Shown: piece by piece, positions 1-7,493 of the stretch
Position numbering within the stretch: the stretch's first letter is position 1
Layout: each line of letters begins with the position of its first letter
Assembly: GCA_900550955.1 (NCBI GenBank)
Contig: URUF01000072.1
Location: 1-8,521, forward strand
Length of the DNA: 8,521 nt
DNA from: an uncultured Eubacteriales bacterium
Lineage (GTDB): Bacteria; Bacillota; Clostridia; Christensenellales; Aristaeellaceae
Direction of reading: 5' to 3'
The notes under the pieces: model-generated
Seen by the model: the letters and a program-made list of their open reading frames with translations, nothing else
Databases searched by the model: none
Told to the model about the DNA's origin: nothing
Position numbers and translations under genes: made by a program

Positions 1-1874
1 TGCTTGCGCGCGCCGCGCGCTGGCGAGGACGGCGCGCGACGGGCCGCGCTTTGCCCTATGGCGCGCGGGGGAACCAACGCTTTTGCGCCGAAGCCGATTA
101 AATCCTCGCGGCCGCAAAGGCGCAGCGCCTCGCGCACCAGGTCGTGATTGGCGGGGTTTTTAAACTGGAGCAGCGCCCGCTGCATGGCTTTTTCATGCGG
201 CGTTTTGGGCACGTAAACAGGGGACATGTCGCGGGGGTCCAGTCCGGTAAAGTACATGCAGGTGCTTAGCGTGCCGGGAGTGGGATAAAAGTCCTGCACC
301 TGCTCGGGCTGGTGGCCGATATCGCGCAGGTATTCGGCCAGCTCCACTGCGTCGCTAAGCGTGCTGCCGGGATGGCTGCTCATGAGATAAGGCACAAGAT
401 ATTGCTTCATCCCAAGCCGCTCGTTCATGGCCTTGTATTTGGCCACAAAGGCCTCGTATACTTCGCGCCGCGGCTTGCCCATTTTGGAAAGCACATTCTG
501 GCTGATATGCTCAGGCGCAACTTTGAGCTGGCCGCTCACGTGATGTAGGCATAGCTCGCGCAGGAAGGTATCGTCCGGATCGGCCATGAGGTAATCAAAA
601 CGGATGCCGGAGCGGATAAAGACCTTTTTTACCTTGGGAAGCGCGCGCATTTTGCGAAGCAGGCTTACAAGCTCGCCATGGCTGACGCGAAGGTTTTTGC
701 AGGGCTTTGGATACAGGCATTGACGGCCCTTGCACGCGCCGGTTTTAAGCTGTTTGGCGCAGGCGGGCGCGCGGAAATTGGCGGTTGGGCCGCCCACATC
801 GTGGATATAGCCCTTAAAATCCGGCAGGGCGGTCAAGAGCCGCGCCTCCTTGAGCAGAGATTGCTCGCTGCGGGAGGTGACAATGCGCCCCTGGTGAAAG
901 GTGAGCGCGCAAAAATTGCATGAGCCAAAGCAGCCGCGCGTGGCGCTTAGGGAGAAGCGAACCTCCTTAAGCGCCGGCACGCCTCCCTGGCTGCGATAGC
1001 TGGGGTGCGCTTCCCGCGTAAAGGGCAGGTCGTATACGGCGTCCAGCTCCTCGCGGCTGAGCGGAAGCAGGGGAGGGTTTTGCACCAGATAGCGCTGCGT
1101 ATCCTGCTGCTGGCAAAGGGTACGGCCACGCACGGGATCCTGCTCCTCGTATTCCAGCATAAAAGCGCGGCAATAGGCCTTTGGATCGGACGCAACTTTG
1201 TTATGGGAGGGCAGGGGCAGCGCGTTCTTGGGAGCCTCCTTCGCCAGGTAGCACACGCCGCGCAGCTGGCTAAGCTCATGGGCGGGCATGCCGCGCCGTA
1301 CCCAATCGCAGCAGGTCAAAATGCTTTTTTCACCCATGCCGTACATGAGCAGCGTGGCGGCGCTATCCACCAGCACGCTGCGGCGCACCTTGTTATCCCA
1401 GTAATCATAGTGCGAAAAGCGCCTGAGCGAGGCCTCAACGCCGCCTATAAGCACCGGCATGCCGGGATACGCCTCGTGAATGCGGTTGCAATATACCGTT
1501 ACGGCGCGGTCCGGCCGCAACCCGGCACGGCCGCCCGGGGCGTATACATCGGTATTGCGGCGCTTTTTGGCGGCGGTGTAGTGGTTGACCATGCTGTCGA
1601 TTACGCCGGAGGACACCAGAAAGCCGAGCTTTGGCCGCCCAAACAGCTTGAACGCCTCCGCGCTGTGGTATTCCGGCAGGCAGAGCATGGCGATATGATA
1701 CCCGGCGTTTTCCAGTACGCGGCTGATGATTGCGTGGCCAAAGGAGGGATGATCCACATAGGCCTCTCCCACGACGTATACAAAATCCGGCGCGTCCCAG
1801 CCGCGCTGGGCTACCTCCTGAGGGCTAACGGGCAAAAAGGGATTTGCCAAAGGGCACACCTCCGCGTTGAGCAT
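1..1874 (-). CDS. ygiQ: YgiQ family radical SAM protein (3' end outside window)
   Basis: Reading leftward from ATG at 1874, the frame stays open for 624 codons to the window edge, so the C-terminus is missing. The N-terminus carries the YgiQ signature NPFLPVSPQEV (residues 11-21) and GEAYVDHPSFG (36-46), followed by GGVEASLRR and the HYDYWDNKVRRSVLVDS block. The radical SAM [4Fe-4S] motif CFGSCNFC gives C315, C319 and C322. GGPTAN is at 361-366. A second cysteine cluster follows (C372, C381, C386, C392), as in E. coli YgiQ, whose sequence it follows closely from memory. The last ~17 residues seen are Arg/Ala/Ser-rich, like the basic, low-complexity tail of the family. Known of the family: SAM-dependent radical enzymes with an Fe-S cluster; the substrate has not been established to my knowledge. 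It lies 48 bp downstream of spoIIR on the same strand but seems to have its own promoter. No other in-frame ATG, GTG or TTG lies between the upstream stop near 1925 and ATG 1874. No Shine-Dalgarno precedes that ATG. Confidence 0.95.
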   Translation of the reverse strand, partial: MLNAEVCPLANPFLPVSPQEVAQRGWDAPDFVYVVGEAYVDHPSFGHAIISRVLENAGYHIAMLCLPEYHSAEAFKLFGRPKLGFLVSSGVIDSMVNHYTAAKKRRNTDVYAPGGRAGLRPDRAVTVYCNRIHEAYPGMPVLIGGVEASLRRFSHYDYWDNKVRRSVLVDSAATLLMYGMGEKSILTCCDWVRRGMPAHELSQLRGVCYLAKEAPKNALPLPSHNKVASDPKAYCRAFMLEYEEQDPVRGRTLCQQQDTQRYLVQNPPLLPLSREELDAVYDLPFTREAHPSYRSQGGVPALKEVRFSLSATRGCFGSCNFCALTFHQGRIVTSRSEQSLLKEARLLTALPDFKGYIHDVGGPTANFRAPACAKQLKTGACKGRQCLYPKPCKNLRVSHGELVSLLRKMRALPKVKKVFIRSGIRFDYLMADPDDTFLRELCLHHVSGQLKVAPEHISQNVLSKMGKPRREVYEAFVAKYKAMNERLGMKQYLVPYLMSSHPGSTLSDAVELAEYLRDIGHQPEQVQDFYPTPGTLSTCMYFTGLDPRDMSPVYVPKTPHEKAMQRALLQFKNPANHDLVREALRLCGREDLIGFGAKALVPPRAIGQSAARRAPSSPARGARK

Positions 1875-1880
1875 GCGCCT

Positions 1881-1909
1881 ATTATAGCATAGTTTTCGCC
1901 CGCTTGCAC
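1881..1909 (-). promoter_or_regulatory. Extended -10 sigma-A-type promoter, start point at the ygiQ ATG
   Basis: On the minus strand TGC-TATAAT occupies 1889-1881, a perfect extended -10. A weak -35 (GTGCAA, 3 of 6 matches to TTGACA) lies at 1909-1904 with a 17-bp spacer. Six bases (AGGCGC) separate the hexamer from the ATG at 1874, so the expected +1 is the A of the start codon. The call rests on sequence match alone. The alternative is that ygiQ is read through from spoIIR and the hexamer is chance. Confidence 0.6.
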
Positions 1910-1922
1910 GCAGAAGGGGCGC

Positions 1923-2573
1923 TCATACCTCCAAGGCCAGCCAATGGGTGAAGATGCGCTGCGCCTGCCATTCAATTTGCGGGGGTTCGCAAGCGGCGCT
2001 CCCGTCCGGCTGCTCGCTTACGGCCAGGCACAGCTGGGGAAACAGCACGCACCACCAGTTCCGCCCCTTGCCGCTGCCAAGGGTTACGCGTAGCGCGCGG
2101 TATTCTCCGGCGGGCAGGATCACATGCCCATAGGTTTTATCGGGCAGTTCCAAGCGCCCCACCTGCGCCGTAACCTGCCCCTGAAAGCCGTATTGCCGCG
2201 CGCATTCCCGCGCCACCTCGCACATTTGGGAGGCATTTTCCTTCAGCATGGCATATACGGCCTCACAGCCTTCCCCGGAGGCCTGCGCAAGCTGGCTGCC
2301 GAAGGCCTCGATCAGCGCGTCGCGCACATGCAGCTTGATTTGTTGGGCTTCGGGTTGGTCGCTGTCGGCTAAAATGTGCAGGCGGATGAGCTCTCCGCTT
2401 TGATAGGCGTTCCAAAGAGCGGTTTCCTCCGGCGTAAGGGCTGCCTTTGTAGCCAGCGCAAGCGTAAAGGGAAGCGTGACCGCCAGGAGAAAGGCGGCCA
2501 GCGCCATGAGAAAAATCAGCGCCTCCACCCATGCGGAGCGTATCAGCCCGGAGCTTTTTCGGTTACCAAACAT
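1923..2573 (-). CDS. spoIIR: Stage II sporulation protein R (SpoIIR)
   Basis: 216 residues, close to B. subtilis SpoIIR (~224). Known role: made in the forespore under sigma-F, exported to the intermembrane space, where it triggers the protease SpoIIGA to process pro-sigma-E in the mother cell. Seen here: a short basic N-terminus, one hydrophobic segment at about residues 17-41 (signal or anchor), then the family blocks LIRLHILADSD (62-72) with KLHVRDAL after it, YGHVILPAGEYRAL (148-161), and GKGRNWWCVLFPQLC (168-182). The last is the most diagnostic. Start choice: two in-frame ATGs lie at 2579 and 2573. AGGAGG at 2586-2581 is only 1 nt from the first but 7 nt from the second, so 2573 is chosen. 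The frame is also open further upstream to 2738, but that stretch has no family similarity and would cross the promoter candidates. ygiQ follows on the same strand after 48 bp. Confidence 0.95.
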   Translation of the reverse strand: MFGNRKSSGLIRSAWVEALIFLMALAAFLLAVTLPFTLALATKAALTPEETALWNAYQSGELIRLHILADSDQPEAQQIKLHVRDALIEAFGSQLAQASGEGCEAVYAMLKENASQMCEVARECARQYGFQGQVTAQVGRLELPDKTYGHVILPAGEYRALRVTLGSGKGRNWWCVLFPQLCLAVSEQPDGSAACEPPQIEWQAQRIFTHWLALEV

Positions 2574-2580
2574 ATTCATC

Positions 2581-2586
2581 CCTCCT
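2581..2586 (-). promoter_or_regulatory. Shine-Dalgarno of spoIIR, decides between tandem ATGs
   Basis: Perfect AGGAGG on the minus strand. Spacing is 7 nt to ATG 2573 and 1 nt to ATG 2579, which favours the inner ATG (protein begins MFGNRK rather than MNMFGNRK). Confidence 0.8.
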
Positions 2587-2592
2587 GCGTAT

Positions 2593-2621
2593 AGCGTGTC
2601 CGCGCAGAAGGATGGGTATAC
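2593..2621 (-). promoter_or_regulatory. Candidate sigma-F-dependent promoter of spoIIR
   Basis: On the minus strand, GTATA (2621-2617) is followed by a 15-bp spacer and GGACACGCT (2601-2593). Compared with the sigma-F pattern GyWTA-N15-GGnrAnAnT from established knowledge, the -35 fits fully. The -10 keeps GG, the A at position 5 and the final T, with two deviations: C for r and G for the second A. Known spoIIR genes are sigma-F regulated, which raises the prior. The predicted start point would be about 2586-2584, which leaves a very short leader beginning at or inside the Shine-Dalgarno. That is a point against the exact placement. Confidence 0.55.
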
Positions 2622-2654
2622 GTGGCACAAAACTGACATTTTGAACAACGCAGG

Positions 2655-2682
2655 TTGAATTTTTGCCCAAATGGTGTATGCT
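2655..2682 (+). promoter_or_regulatory. Candidate sigma-A promoter for the yugP-led cluster
   Basis: TTGAAT (2655-2660) and TATGCT (2677-2682) are separated by 16 bp; each hexamer matches consensus at 4 of 6 positions. The expected start point near 2689 gives a leader of about 28 nt that includes the AGGAG at 2704-2708. It is the best match in the divergent region on this strand but only moderate. Confidence 0.4.
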
Positions 2683-2716
2683 AGGAAGGGGGTATTATCC
2701 GAAAGGAGAGCGGAGA

Positions 2717-3400
2717 ATGTTTTATTGGGATTGGACAATGATTTTTGTGATTCCCGGCCTGCTGCTGGGAATGTGGGCGCAGTACAAGGTATCCTCCACG
2801 TTTAAAAAGTACAGCGGGGTGCGGGCGCGTTCGGGGGAAAGCGCGCAGGAGGTGGCGCGCGCCCTGCTTAACCACAGCGGCTGCGGCAGCGTGAGCATCA
2901 ACCCCACATCCGGCTCGCTTACAGATCATTACGACCCGCGCAGCAACACGCTGCGCCTGAGTACCACCGTGTATAACCAGCAGAGTGTGGCGGCTATTGG
3001 CGTTGCGGCGCACGAATGCGGGCATGCCATGCAGCAGCACGAGGGCTATGCGCCGCTTAGGCTACGCTCCGCCATGGTGCCGGTGGTAAACCTGGGCAGC
3101 AACCTGTATTTTCCCATCTTTTTGGCGGGGCTGCTATTCAGCTGGGAACCGCTGATTTACGTGGGTATTGCCTGCTTTGCGCTAACGCTGGTTTTTGCGC
3201 TGGTCACTCTGCCCGTTGAGCTCAACGCCAGCAGCCGGGCCATACGCGCGCTGGACGCGGGCGGCTGTTTGTATGGCGAGGAGCTTGAGGGCGCGAAGGC
3301 GGTGCTAAACGCGGCTGCATTAACCTACGTGGCGGCGGCGGTAAGCAGCCTGTTGCAGCTGGTAAGGCTATTGGTAATTGCGCGCAATCGCAGGGACTAA
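2717..3400 (+). CDS. yugP: YugP-family membrane zinc metallopeptidase
   Basis: 227 residues, matching the usual ~225 of B. subtilis YugP (neutral zinc metallopeptidase family 2). The N-terminus MFYWDWTMIFVIPGLLLGMW is a membrane segment. The cytosol- or surface-facing domain carries the zinc motif HECGH at residues 99-103 (H99 and H103 ligands, E100 catalytic) within AAHECGHAMQQHEGY. Hydrophobic segments follow at roughly 117-140 and 143-165. The family block LPVELNASSRAIRAL comes next; its Glu may be the third ligand (inference). A last hydrophobic stretch lies near the C-terminus. Physiological substrates of this family are not established. Start: ATG 2717, preceded by AGGAG at 2704-2708. 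An in-frame ATG at 2663 would add 18 residues without family similarity and overlaps the promoter candidate. The DUF6020 gene starts 33 bp downstream with no terminator between, so they are probably co-transcribed. Confidence 0.92.
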   Translation: MFYWDWTMIFVIPGLLLGMWAQYKVSSTFKKYSGVRARSGESAQEVARALLNHSGCGSVSINPTSGSLTDHYDPRSNTLRLSTTVYNQQSVAAIGVAAHECGHAMQQHEGYAPLRLRSAMVPVVNLGSNLYFPIFLAGLLFSWEPLIYVGIACFALTLVFALVTLPVELNASSRAIRALDAGGCLYGEELEGAKAVLNAAALTYVAAAVSSLLQLVRLLVIARNRRD

Positions 3401-3433
3401 AGCATACAAAGGGAAAAACGGGGGAGAGGCGCT

Positions 3434-5176
3434 GTGAAAGCAACGCAGGTAAAACTAGGCGGAAGGGGAATTATGGCGGCGGCCTTTGTGCCCACCCTGG
3501 CAGGAGCGGTGCTATGGCGGCTGTTGCTGGACGCAGGCCGTGCAAATGGATACCGCTTCCTATGGGGAATCGCGTTTGCGGTTGCCTTCTATGCGGCAAA
3601 GCGGTTTTGGGAATGCGGCGATCGAAGGGCGCAGGTGTGCTTTGGGCTGCTGGGCGGCGCGTTTGCATTGGCAATCGCCTTTGGATACCGCCTGGAGATA
3701 ACGGGCGCGACTGGCTGGAACGGCATAGCGCTATGCCTGGGCGCGGCGCTATGCATGTTCCCGGCGGCTGGACAGATGTTTTACTGGCTTTGCGGGCTGC
3801 TTAGCCGCGGAGGAAGGCCGGTTGCACTGGGACGGAAGAAATGCTTTTGCATTGCTGCGGCCTTGTTGATCGCAGGCTGGTCGCCGGTGATGATGGCTTA
3901 CTACCCGGGCATCTTTTCTTACGATATGCCCTCCCAGATATATCAGGTAACCGCACACGCATATAATACGCATCATCCTTTGGCGCACACGCTGCTATTA
4001 GGGGCGTTTTATACCCTTGGAGGCGCGCTGGGCAACCATACGCTAGGCGTTTTTTTGTACTGCCTGGCGCAAATGCTGCTTGTAGCCTGCGCCATGGCTT
4101 ACGCGCTATCCTACCTGGCGGAGCTAAAATGCCCGCGATGGCTGGTATGGGCGCTTACGGCGGTGTTTGCCCTTGGGCCCAATCATGCCCTTTTGGTGCT
4201 TGTCTGCACGAAGGATATTCCTTTTGCGGCGGGAATGGTTGTTTTTGCGGTTCAGGTACATCGCCTGTACCGTGATAGAGCGCTTTTAAGGCGCGTTGGG
4301 TTTTGCGCAAGCCTTGTGTTTACGGTTGTATGGATATGCCTGATGCGCAACAACGCCTCCATCGCGGTGGCCCTGTTTCTGATTGTAGCTGTGATTGCCA
4401 TGCCAAGGGGAGGCAGGGCCAGGCTGGCTGCGCTTATAGTGGCTGCGCTCGTGGCAGGCGTTGGCGTTAATGAGGGGCTGCGGGCGGTAACAAACGCCTA
4501 CCGTGGCTCTGTCAATGAGATGCTCAGCGTACCGGCGCAGCAGCTTTCGCGGGTTCACCATCTCTATGGCTATGATGTGGACGTGAGCTATGAGATTGAA
4601 GAGTATGTGCCAAACGCGTGGCGCTACCGGCCCGAGAGGTCGGACTTTGTAAAGCTGCACCTGGCAACGAAAAGGCCGGAAAAGCTGCTGGGCTTTATCA
4701 AGCTGTGGGGAAAGACGTTTTTTGCCTATCCAACGGAGTATCTGGACGCGTTTTTGTACGTTACAAAGGGCTACTGGTTTCCGGATGATTTATCCTTTGC
4801 CAGTATCTATGGCGAGGGGCTTGCAACGCGCGAGGGCGTTTTGGACACCTCGACGCCAGAGGGTATAGATGTTAAGCACGTTAGCTTGTTCAAGGGCCTG
4901 GAAGCGGTATACGAGCAGCTGTTTTCCGCCAATGAGTATCAGCGAAGCTTTTTACTGAGCGCGCTGATTCATCCGGCAACCTATGTTTGGCTTCTCGGCT
5001 TTGCGCTGGCCTGGGCGGTTTATGCGCGCAAACGGGCCGCGCTTATGGCTGGCTGCGCGCTGGCCGTCTATCTGTTTACATTGTTTTTAGGGCCATGCGC
5101 ATTGGTGCGATACTGCTATTATCTAATGATTGCCGTGCCGTGGCTGCTGGGTGTACTGGCAACGGAAACGGCCTGA
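3434..5176 (+). CDS. DUF6020 family polytopic membrane protein, GT-C-like
   Basis: 580 residues with about a dozen hydrophobic segments, so an integral membrane protein. I recognise DUF6020 by YYPGIFSYDMPSQIYQ (the aspartate is D164), NTHHPLAHTLL (H180, H181), TKDIPFA (K260, D261), LMRNNAS (R305, N306, N307), MLSVPAQQLSRV (Q369, Q370) and the late LGPCALVRYCYYL (R559, Y560). The family has no proven function. An acidic residue in the first large loop followed by HHP, plus a late RY motif, resembles GT-C glycosyltransferases that use polyprenyl-linked sugars, so a role in cell-envelope glycan transfer is a reasonable inference only. A soluble-looking loop spans about 360-480. Start: GTG at 3434, with GGGGAG at 3421-3426 and 7 nt spacing. 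An alternative ATG at 3473-3475 (residue 14) has a GGAAGGGG site about 4 nt upstream and cannot be excluded. Gaps of 33 bp to yugP and 28 bp to the helicase suggest an operon. Confidence 0.85.
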   Translation: MKATQVKLGGRGIMAAAFVPTLAGAVLWRLLLDAGRANGYRFLWGIAFAVAFYAAKRFWECGDRRAQVCFGLLGGAFALAIAFGYRLEITGATGWNGIALCLGAALCMFPAAGQMFYWLCGLLSRGGRPVALGRKKCFCIAAALLIAGWSPVMMAYYPGIFSYDMPSQIYQVTAHAYNTHHPLAHTLLLGAFYTLGGALGNHTLGVFLYCLAQMLLVACAMAYALSYLAELKCPRWLVWALTAVFALGPNHALLVLVCTKDIPFAAGMVVFAVQVHRLYRDRALLRRVGFCASLVFTVVWICLMRNNASIAVALFLIVAVIAMPRGGRARLAALIVAALVAGVGVNEGLRAVTNAYRGSVNEMLSVPAQQLSRVHHLYGYDVDVSYEIEEYVPNAWRYRPERSDFVKLHLATKRPEKLLGFIKLWGKTFFAYPTEYLDAFLYVTKGYWFPDDLSFASIYGEGLATREGVLDTSTPEGIDVKHVSLFKGLEAVYEQLFSANEYQRSFLLSALIHPATYVWLLGFALAWAVYARKRAALMAGCALAVYLFTLFLGPCALVRYCYYLMIAVPWLLGVLATETA

Positions 5177-5204
5177 TACAAATGGATTGGGAGGGCTGCC
5201 GGCA

Positions 5205-7493
5205 ATGGAAGAAACGTTTCGTGTTTCAGTACGCGAGCTGGTGGCCTTTTCCTATTTCCCGGAGGATATTCTGCCAGCGGCGGATATGGAAAGCATGCTT
5301 ATTGGTTCGCAGGCGCACAGGGCGCGGCAGGCGACGTCGCAGGACGAGGCGGAGCGCACCATCAAACATGCCTTTCACTGCGGCGAAACGGAAATTACGC
5401 TCTATGGCCGCATGGATCTTTTTCGCGATGGGGACATTCCCCTTGTGGAGGAGATCAAGCTGGGGGCGGGCGATGCGGCGGCTCCGCTTGCGGAGCACCG
5501 CGCGCAGGCGGTGTGCTACGCGGCTATGCTGGCGCTGGAAAAACCCTGCGGCGCGGTGCGGATATGCGTGGCATATGTAAGCGAAATGGGCGAGGTGCGC
5601 CAACGCTTTGAGGAAACGCTTGCGCGCGAAGGGCTGGTTGCGGAGGTAGAGGGGCTGCTGGGCCCTTACGCCGCGTTTGCGCGGCGGGAAGCGCGGCACA
5701 GGCGCATGCGCGACGACAGCCTGAAAGCGCTGCCCTTCCCCTTTCCCAGCTATCGACAGGGGCAAAGGGAGCTGGCGGTACAGGTATATACCGCGATTGA
5801 CCGTAAAAGGCGTTTGTTCGCCAGCTTGCCGACGGGCACGGGCAAAAGCGCCGCCGTGCTTTACCCAGCCTTAAAGGCCCTGGGAGAGGGAAAAACGGGA
5901 AAGGTAGCCTATCTGACGGCGCGTAATACCGCGCGCCAGAGCCCGCTGAATGCGCTGGAACGGTTTTACGCCGCGGGAATGCACGCGCGCTGCATGGTGC
6001 TGACAGCCAAGGAAACGCTATGCCCCGCGCCCACGCGATGCCACCCTGACTTTTGTCCCAGGGCGAAAGGGCATTACGTGCGGCAAGGAAGGGCTGTTGA
6101 AGAACTGCTGAAGGAAAACGAAACCTGGACGGACGAAAGAATCCTTCGCGCGGCTGAAGCGCACGCTTTGTGCCCGTTTGAGCTGGCCCTGGCGCTTAGC
6201 GAGCTTGCGGATGTGATCCTGATGGATTTGAACTATGCGTTTGATCCCTTTGCACAGCTTAAACGGCTGTTTCAGGGGCGCAGGAACATGACGCTGCTGG
6301 TGGATGAGGCGCATCATACGGTGGAGCGCGTGCGAGAAAGCCTCTCCGGCACGCTGGATAGCCGCGTCCTCGCCACGCTGCGGGCGGAGTATGGCAAAGC
6401 CCTGGGAAGGGCAAACGCATATTACCGTGCCTTGACCGCGCTGATTCGCCAGCTTCGCGCCCTGGAAAAGGAACGGGAGAATGGGGAAACGGTGCTGGAC
6501 ACGCTGCCAGAGGGGCTTTTGGCCCATGTGGAGGCGGTGCGCGACGAGGCGTTTCATACCCTGACAAGGGGCGGCGGCATGACCTCCGGCGCGGCGGAAG
6601 CGGTGCGGCTATGCCTACCGTTTTTATATGCCGCCCAGCATTTGGACAAGGATTACGCCATTTTGCTTGAAAGGCGCGGCCGGGAGCGAACGCTGACGCT
6701 GTATTGCCTGTTGCCGGGGAAAGAGATTGCGGCAGTGACCAAGGGGCTGCGCGGGGTAATCTTTTTTTCGGCGACGCTCTCCCCATTGCCCGCGATGAAA
6801 CGCCTCCTGGGCGGCGGCGAGGAGGACGCCTGTTTTTCCCTGCCTTCCCCCTTTCCAAGGGAGCATTTGGCTGTGGTACGCAAGCGCGTTTGCACGCGCT
6901 ACACCCAGCGGGAGGAAAGCGCGAAGCGCGTGGCGCGCGCCATTTGCGAGGCCGTTCAGGCAAGGCCCGGCAGCTACATTGCCTATTTCCCCAGCTACGC
7001 ATACCTGGAATTGGTTCGCGGCCACTTGGAAGGGGACGGCTTGCCTACGCTTTGGGTGCAGCGCCGTGAAATGGGGGAGGAGGAACGCGCCGCCTTTCTA
7101 AATGCGTTTATGGAGCCCGGCGGCGCTAGGCTTGGCCTGTGTGTGCTTGGCGGGCTATTCAGCGAAGGGGTGGATTTGCCTGGCAGCCGGTTGATTGGCG
7201 CAATGATTATTGGCGTGGGATTGCCTATGCCATCGGCGCGTATGAGCGCGGTACAGGCCTGCTATCACCGCTGCTTTGGGGATGGATATGCCTATGCCTG
7301 CCGCTTTCCGGCTATGCACAAGGTATTGCAGGCGGCGGGGCGCGTGATTCGCTCGGAAGCGGACAAAGGCATGGTGCTGCTGTTGGACGACCGGTATTAT
7401 CAGCCGGAATATGAAGCGCTGCTGCCGCCGGAATGGCAGCTGTATGACGAGGATATCGCCTTGGCGGCGAAGCGATTGGAGGAGGCGCCATGA
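5205..7493 (+). CDS. PD-(D/E)XK nuclease fused to XPD/DinG-type Fe-S helicase
   Basis: 762 residues. The N-terminal ~190 residues look like a RecB/Cas4-type PD-(D/E)XK nuclease: GSQAHRARQ with H38, GRMD with D71, E83-I-K85, and QAVCY (Q101...Y105, the RecB-family QxxxY). The remainder is a superfamily 2 XPD/DinG-type helicase. It has Walker A LPTGTGKS (K214), four cysteines placed like the XPD iron-sulfur cluster (C273, C279, C284, C323), DEAH box D367-H370, the FFSATLSP motif (S522-T524) and motif VI QAAGRVIR (Q709-R716). Established: XPD/DinG enzymes are 5'-3' DNA helicases that need the 4Fe-4S cluster. Inferred: the nuclease and helicase act together on DNA during repair or replication. 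All catalytic residues appear intact. Start: ATG 5205 has GGGAGGG at 5189-5195, 9 nt upstream. The frame extends to 5130 inside the previous gene, but those residues are unlike the family. The TGA stop overlaps the next gene's ATG. Confidence 0.9.
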   Translation: MEETFRVSVRELVAFSYFPEDILPAADMESMLIGSQAHRARQATSQDEAERTIKHAFHCGETEITLYGRMDLFRDGDIPLVEEIKLGAGDAAAPLAEHRAQAVCYAAMLALEKPCGAVRICVAYVSEMGEVRQRFEETLAREGLVAEVEGLLGPYAAFARREARHRRMRDDSLKALPFPFPSYRQGQRELAVQVYTAIDRKRRLFASLPTGTGKSAAVLYPALKALGEGKTGKVAYLTARNTARQSPLNALERFYAAGMHARCMVLTAKETLCPAPTRCHPDFCPRAKGHYVRQGRAVEELLKENETWTDERILRAAEAHALCPFELALALSELADVILMDLNYAFDPFAQLKRLFQGRRNMTLLVDEAHHTVERVRESLSGTLDSRVLATLRAEYGKALGRANAYYRALTALIRQLRALEKERENGETVLDTLPEGLLAHVEAVRDEAFHTLTRGGGMTSGAAEAVRLCLPFLYAAQHLDKDYAILLERRGRERTLTLYCLLPGKEIAAVTKGLRGVIFFSATLSPLPAMKRLLGGGEEDACFSLPSPFPREHLAVVRKRVCTRYTQREESAKRVARAICEAVQARPGSYIAYFPSYAYLELVRGHLEGDGLPTLWVQRREMGEEERAAFLNAFMEPGGARLGLCVLGGLFSEGVDLPGSRLIGAMIIGVGLPMPSARMSAVQACYHRCFGDGYAYACRFPAMHKVLQAAGRVIRSEADKGMVLLLDDRYYQPEYEALLPPEWQLYDEDIALAAKRLEEAP

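Noticed and set aside
1005..1892. A 295-codon open frame on the + strand
   Set aside because: It is antisense to the YgiQ gene, whose minus-strand frame matches the family throughout. The + strand product is compositionally odd and matches nothing I recognise. Long antisense frames are expected in G+C-rich coding DNA.
1892..1922. Possible terminator hairpin between spoIIR and ygiQ (CGCCCCTT pairing with AAGCGGGCG)
   Set aside because: The stem has a bulge, and on the minus strand it is followed by AAAAC rather than a T-tract. It overlaps the -35/spacer of the ygiQ promoter candidate, so I do not call a terminator.
2663..2716. Upstream extension of the yugP reading frame to ATG 2663
   Set aside because: The extra 18 residues are unlike YugP proteins, no ribosome site precedes ATG 2663, and the stretch overlaps the promoter candidate. 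AGGAG at 2704-2708 supports ATG 2717.
4987..5580. A 197-codon open frame overlapping the DUF6020 and helicase genes in another frame
   Set aside because: Its translation is Arg/Trp-rich and lacks any motif, while both overlapped frames carry conserved family residues.
6259..7002. A 247-codon open frame on the - strand
   Set aside because: It is antisense to the helicase core including the DEAH and SAT motifs. The translation is Arg/Pro/Ala-rich with no domain features and no convincing ribosome site.
5205..7493. The Cas4-like nuclease plus DinG-like helicase as a CRISPR type IV or defence component
   Set aside because: There are no CRISPR repeats, cas genes, toxin-antitoxin genes or mobile-element signatures around it. 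The neighbours look like ordinary chromosomal genes, so a repair or housekeeping role is more likely.
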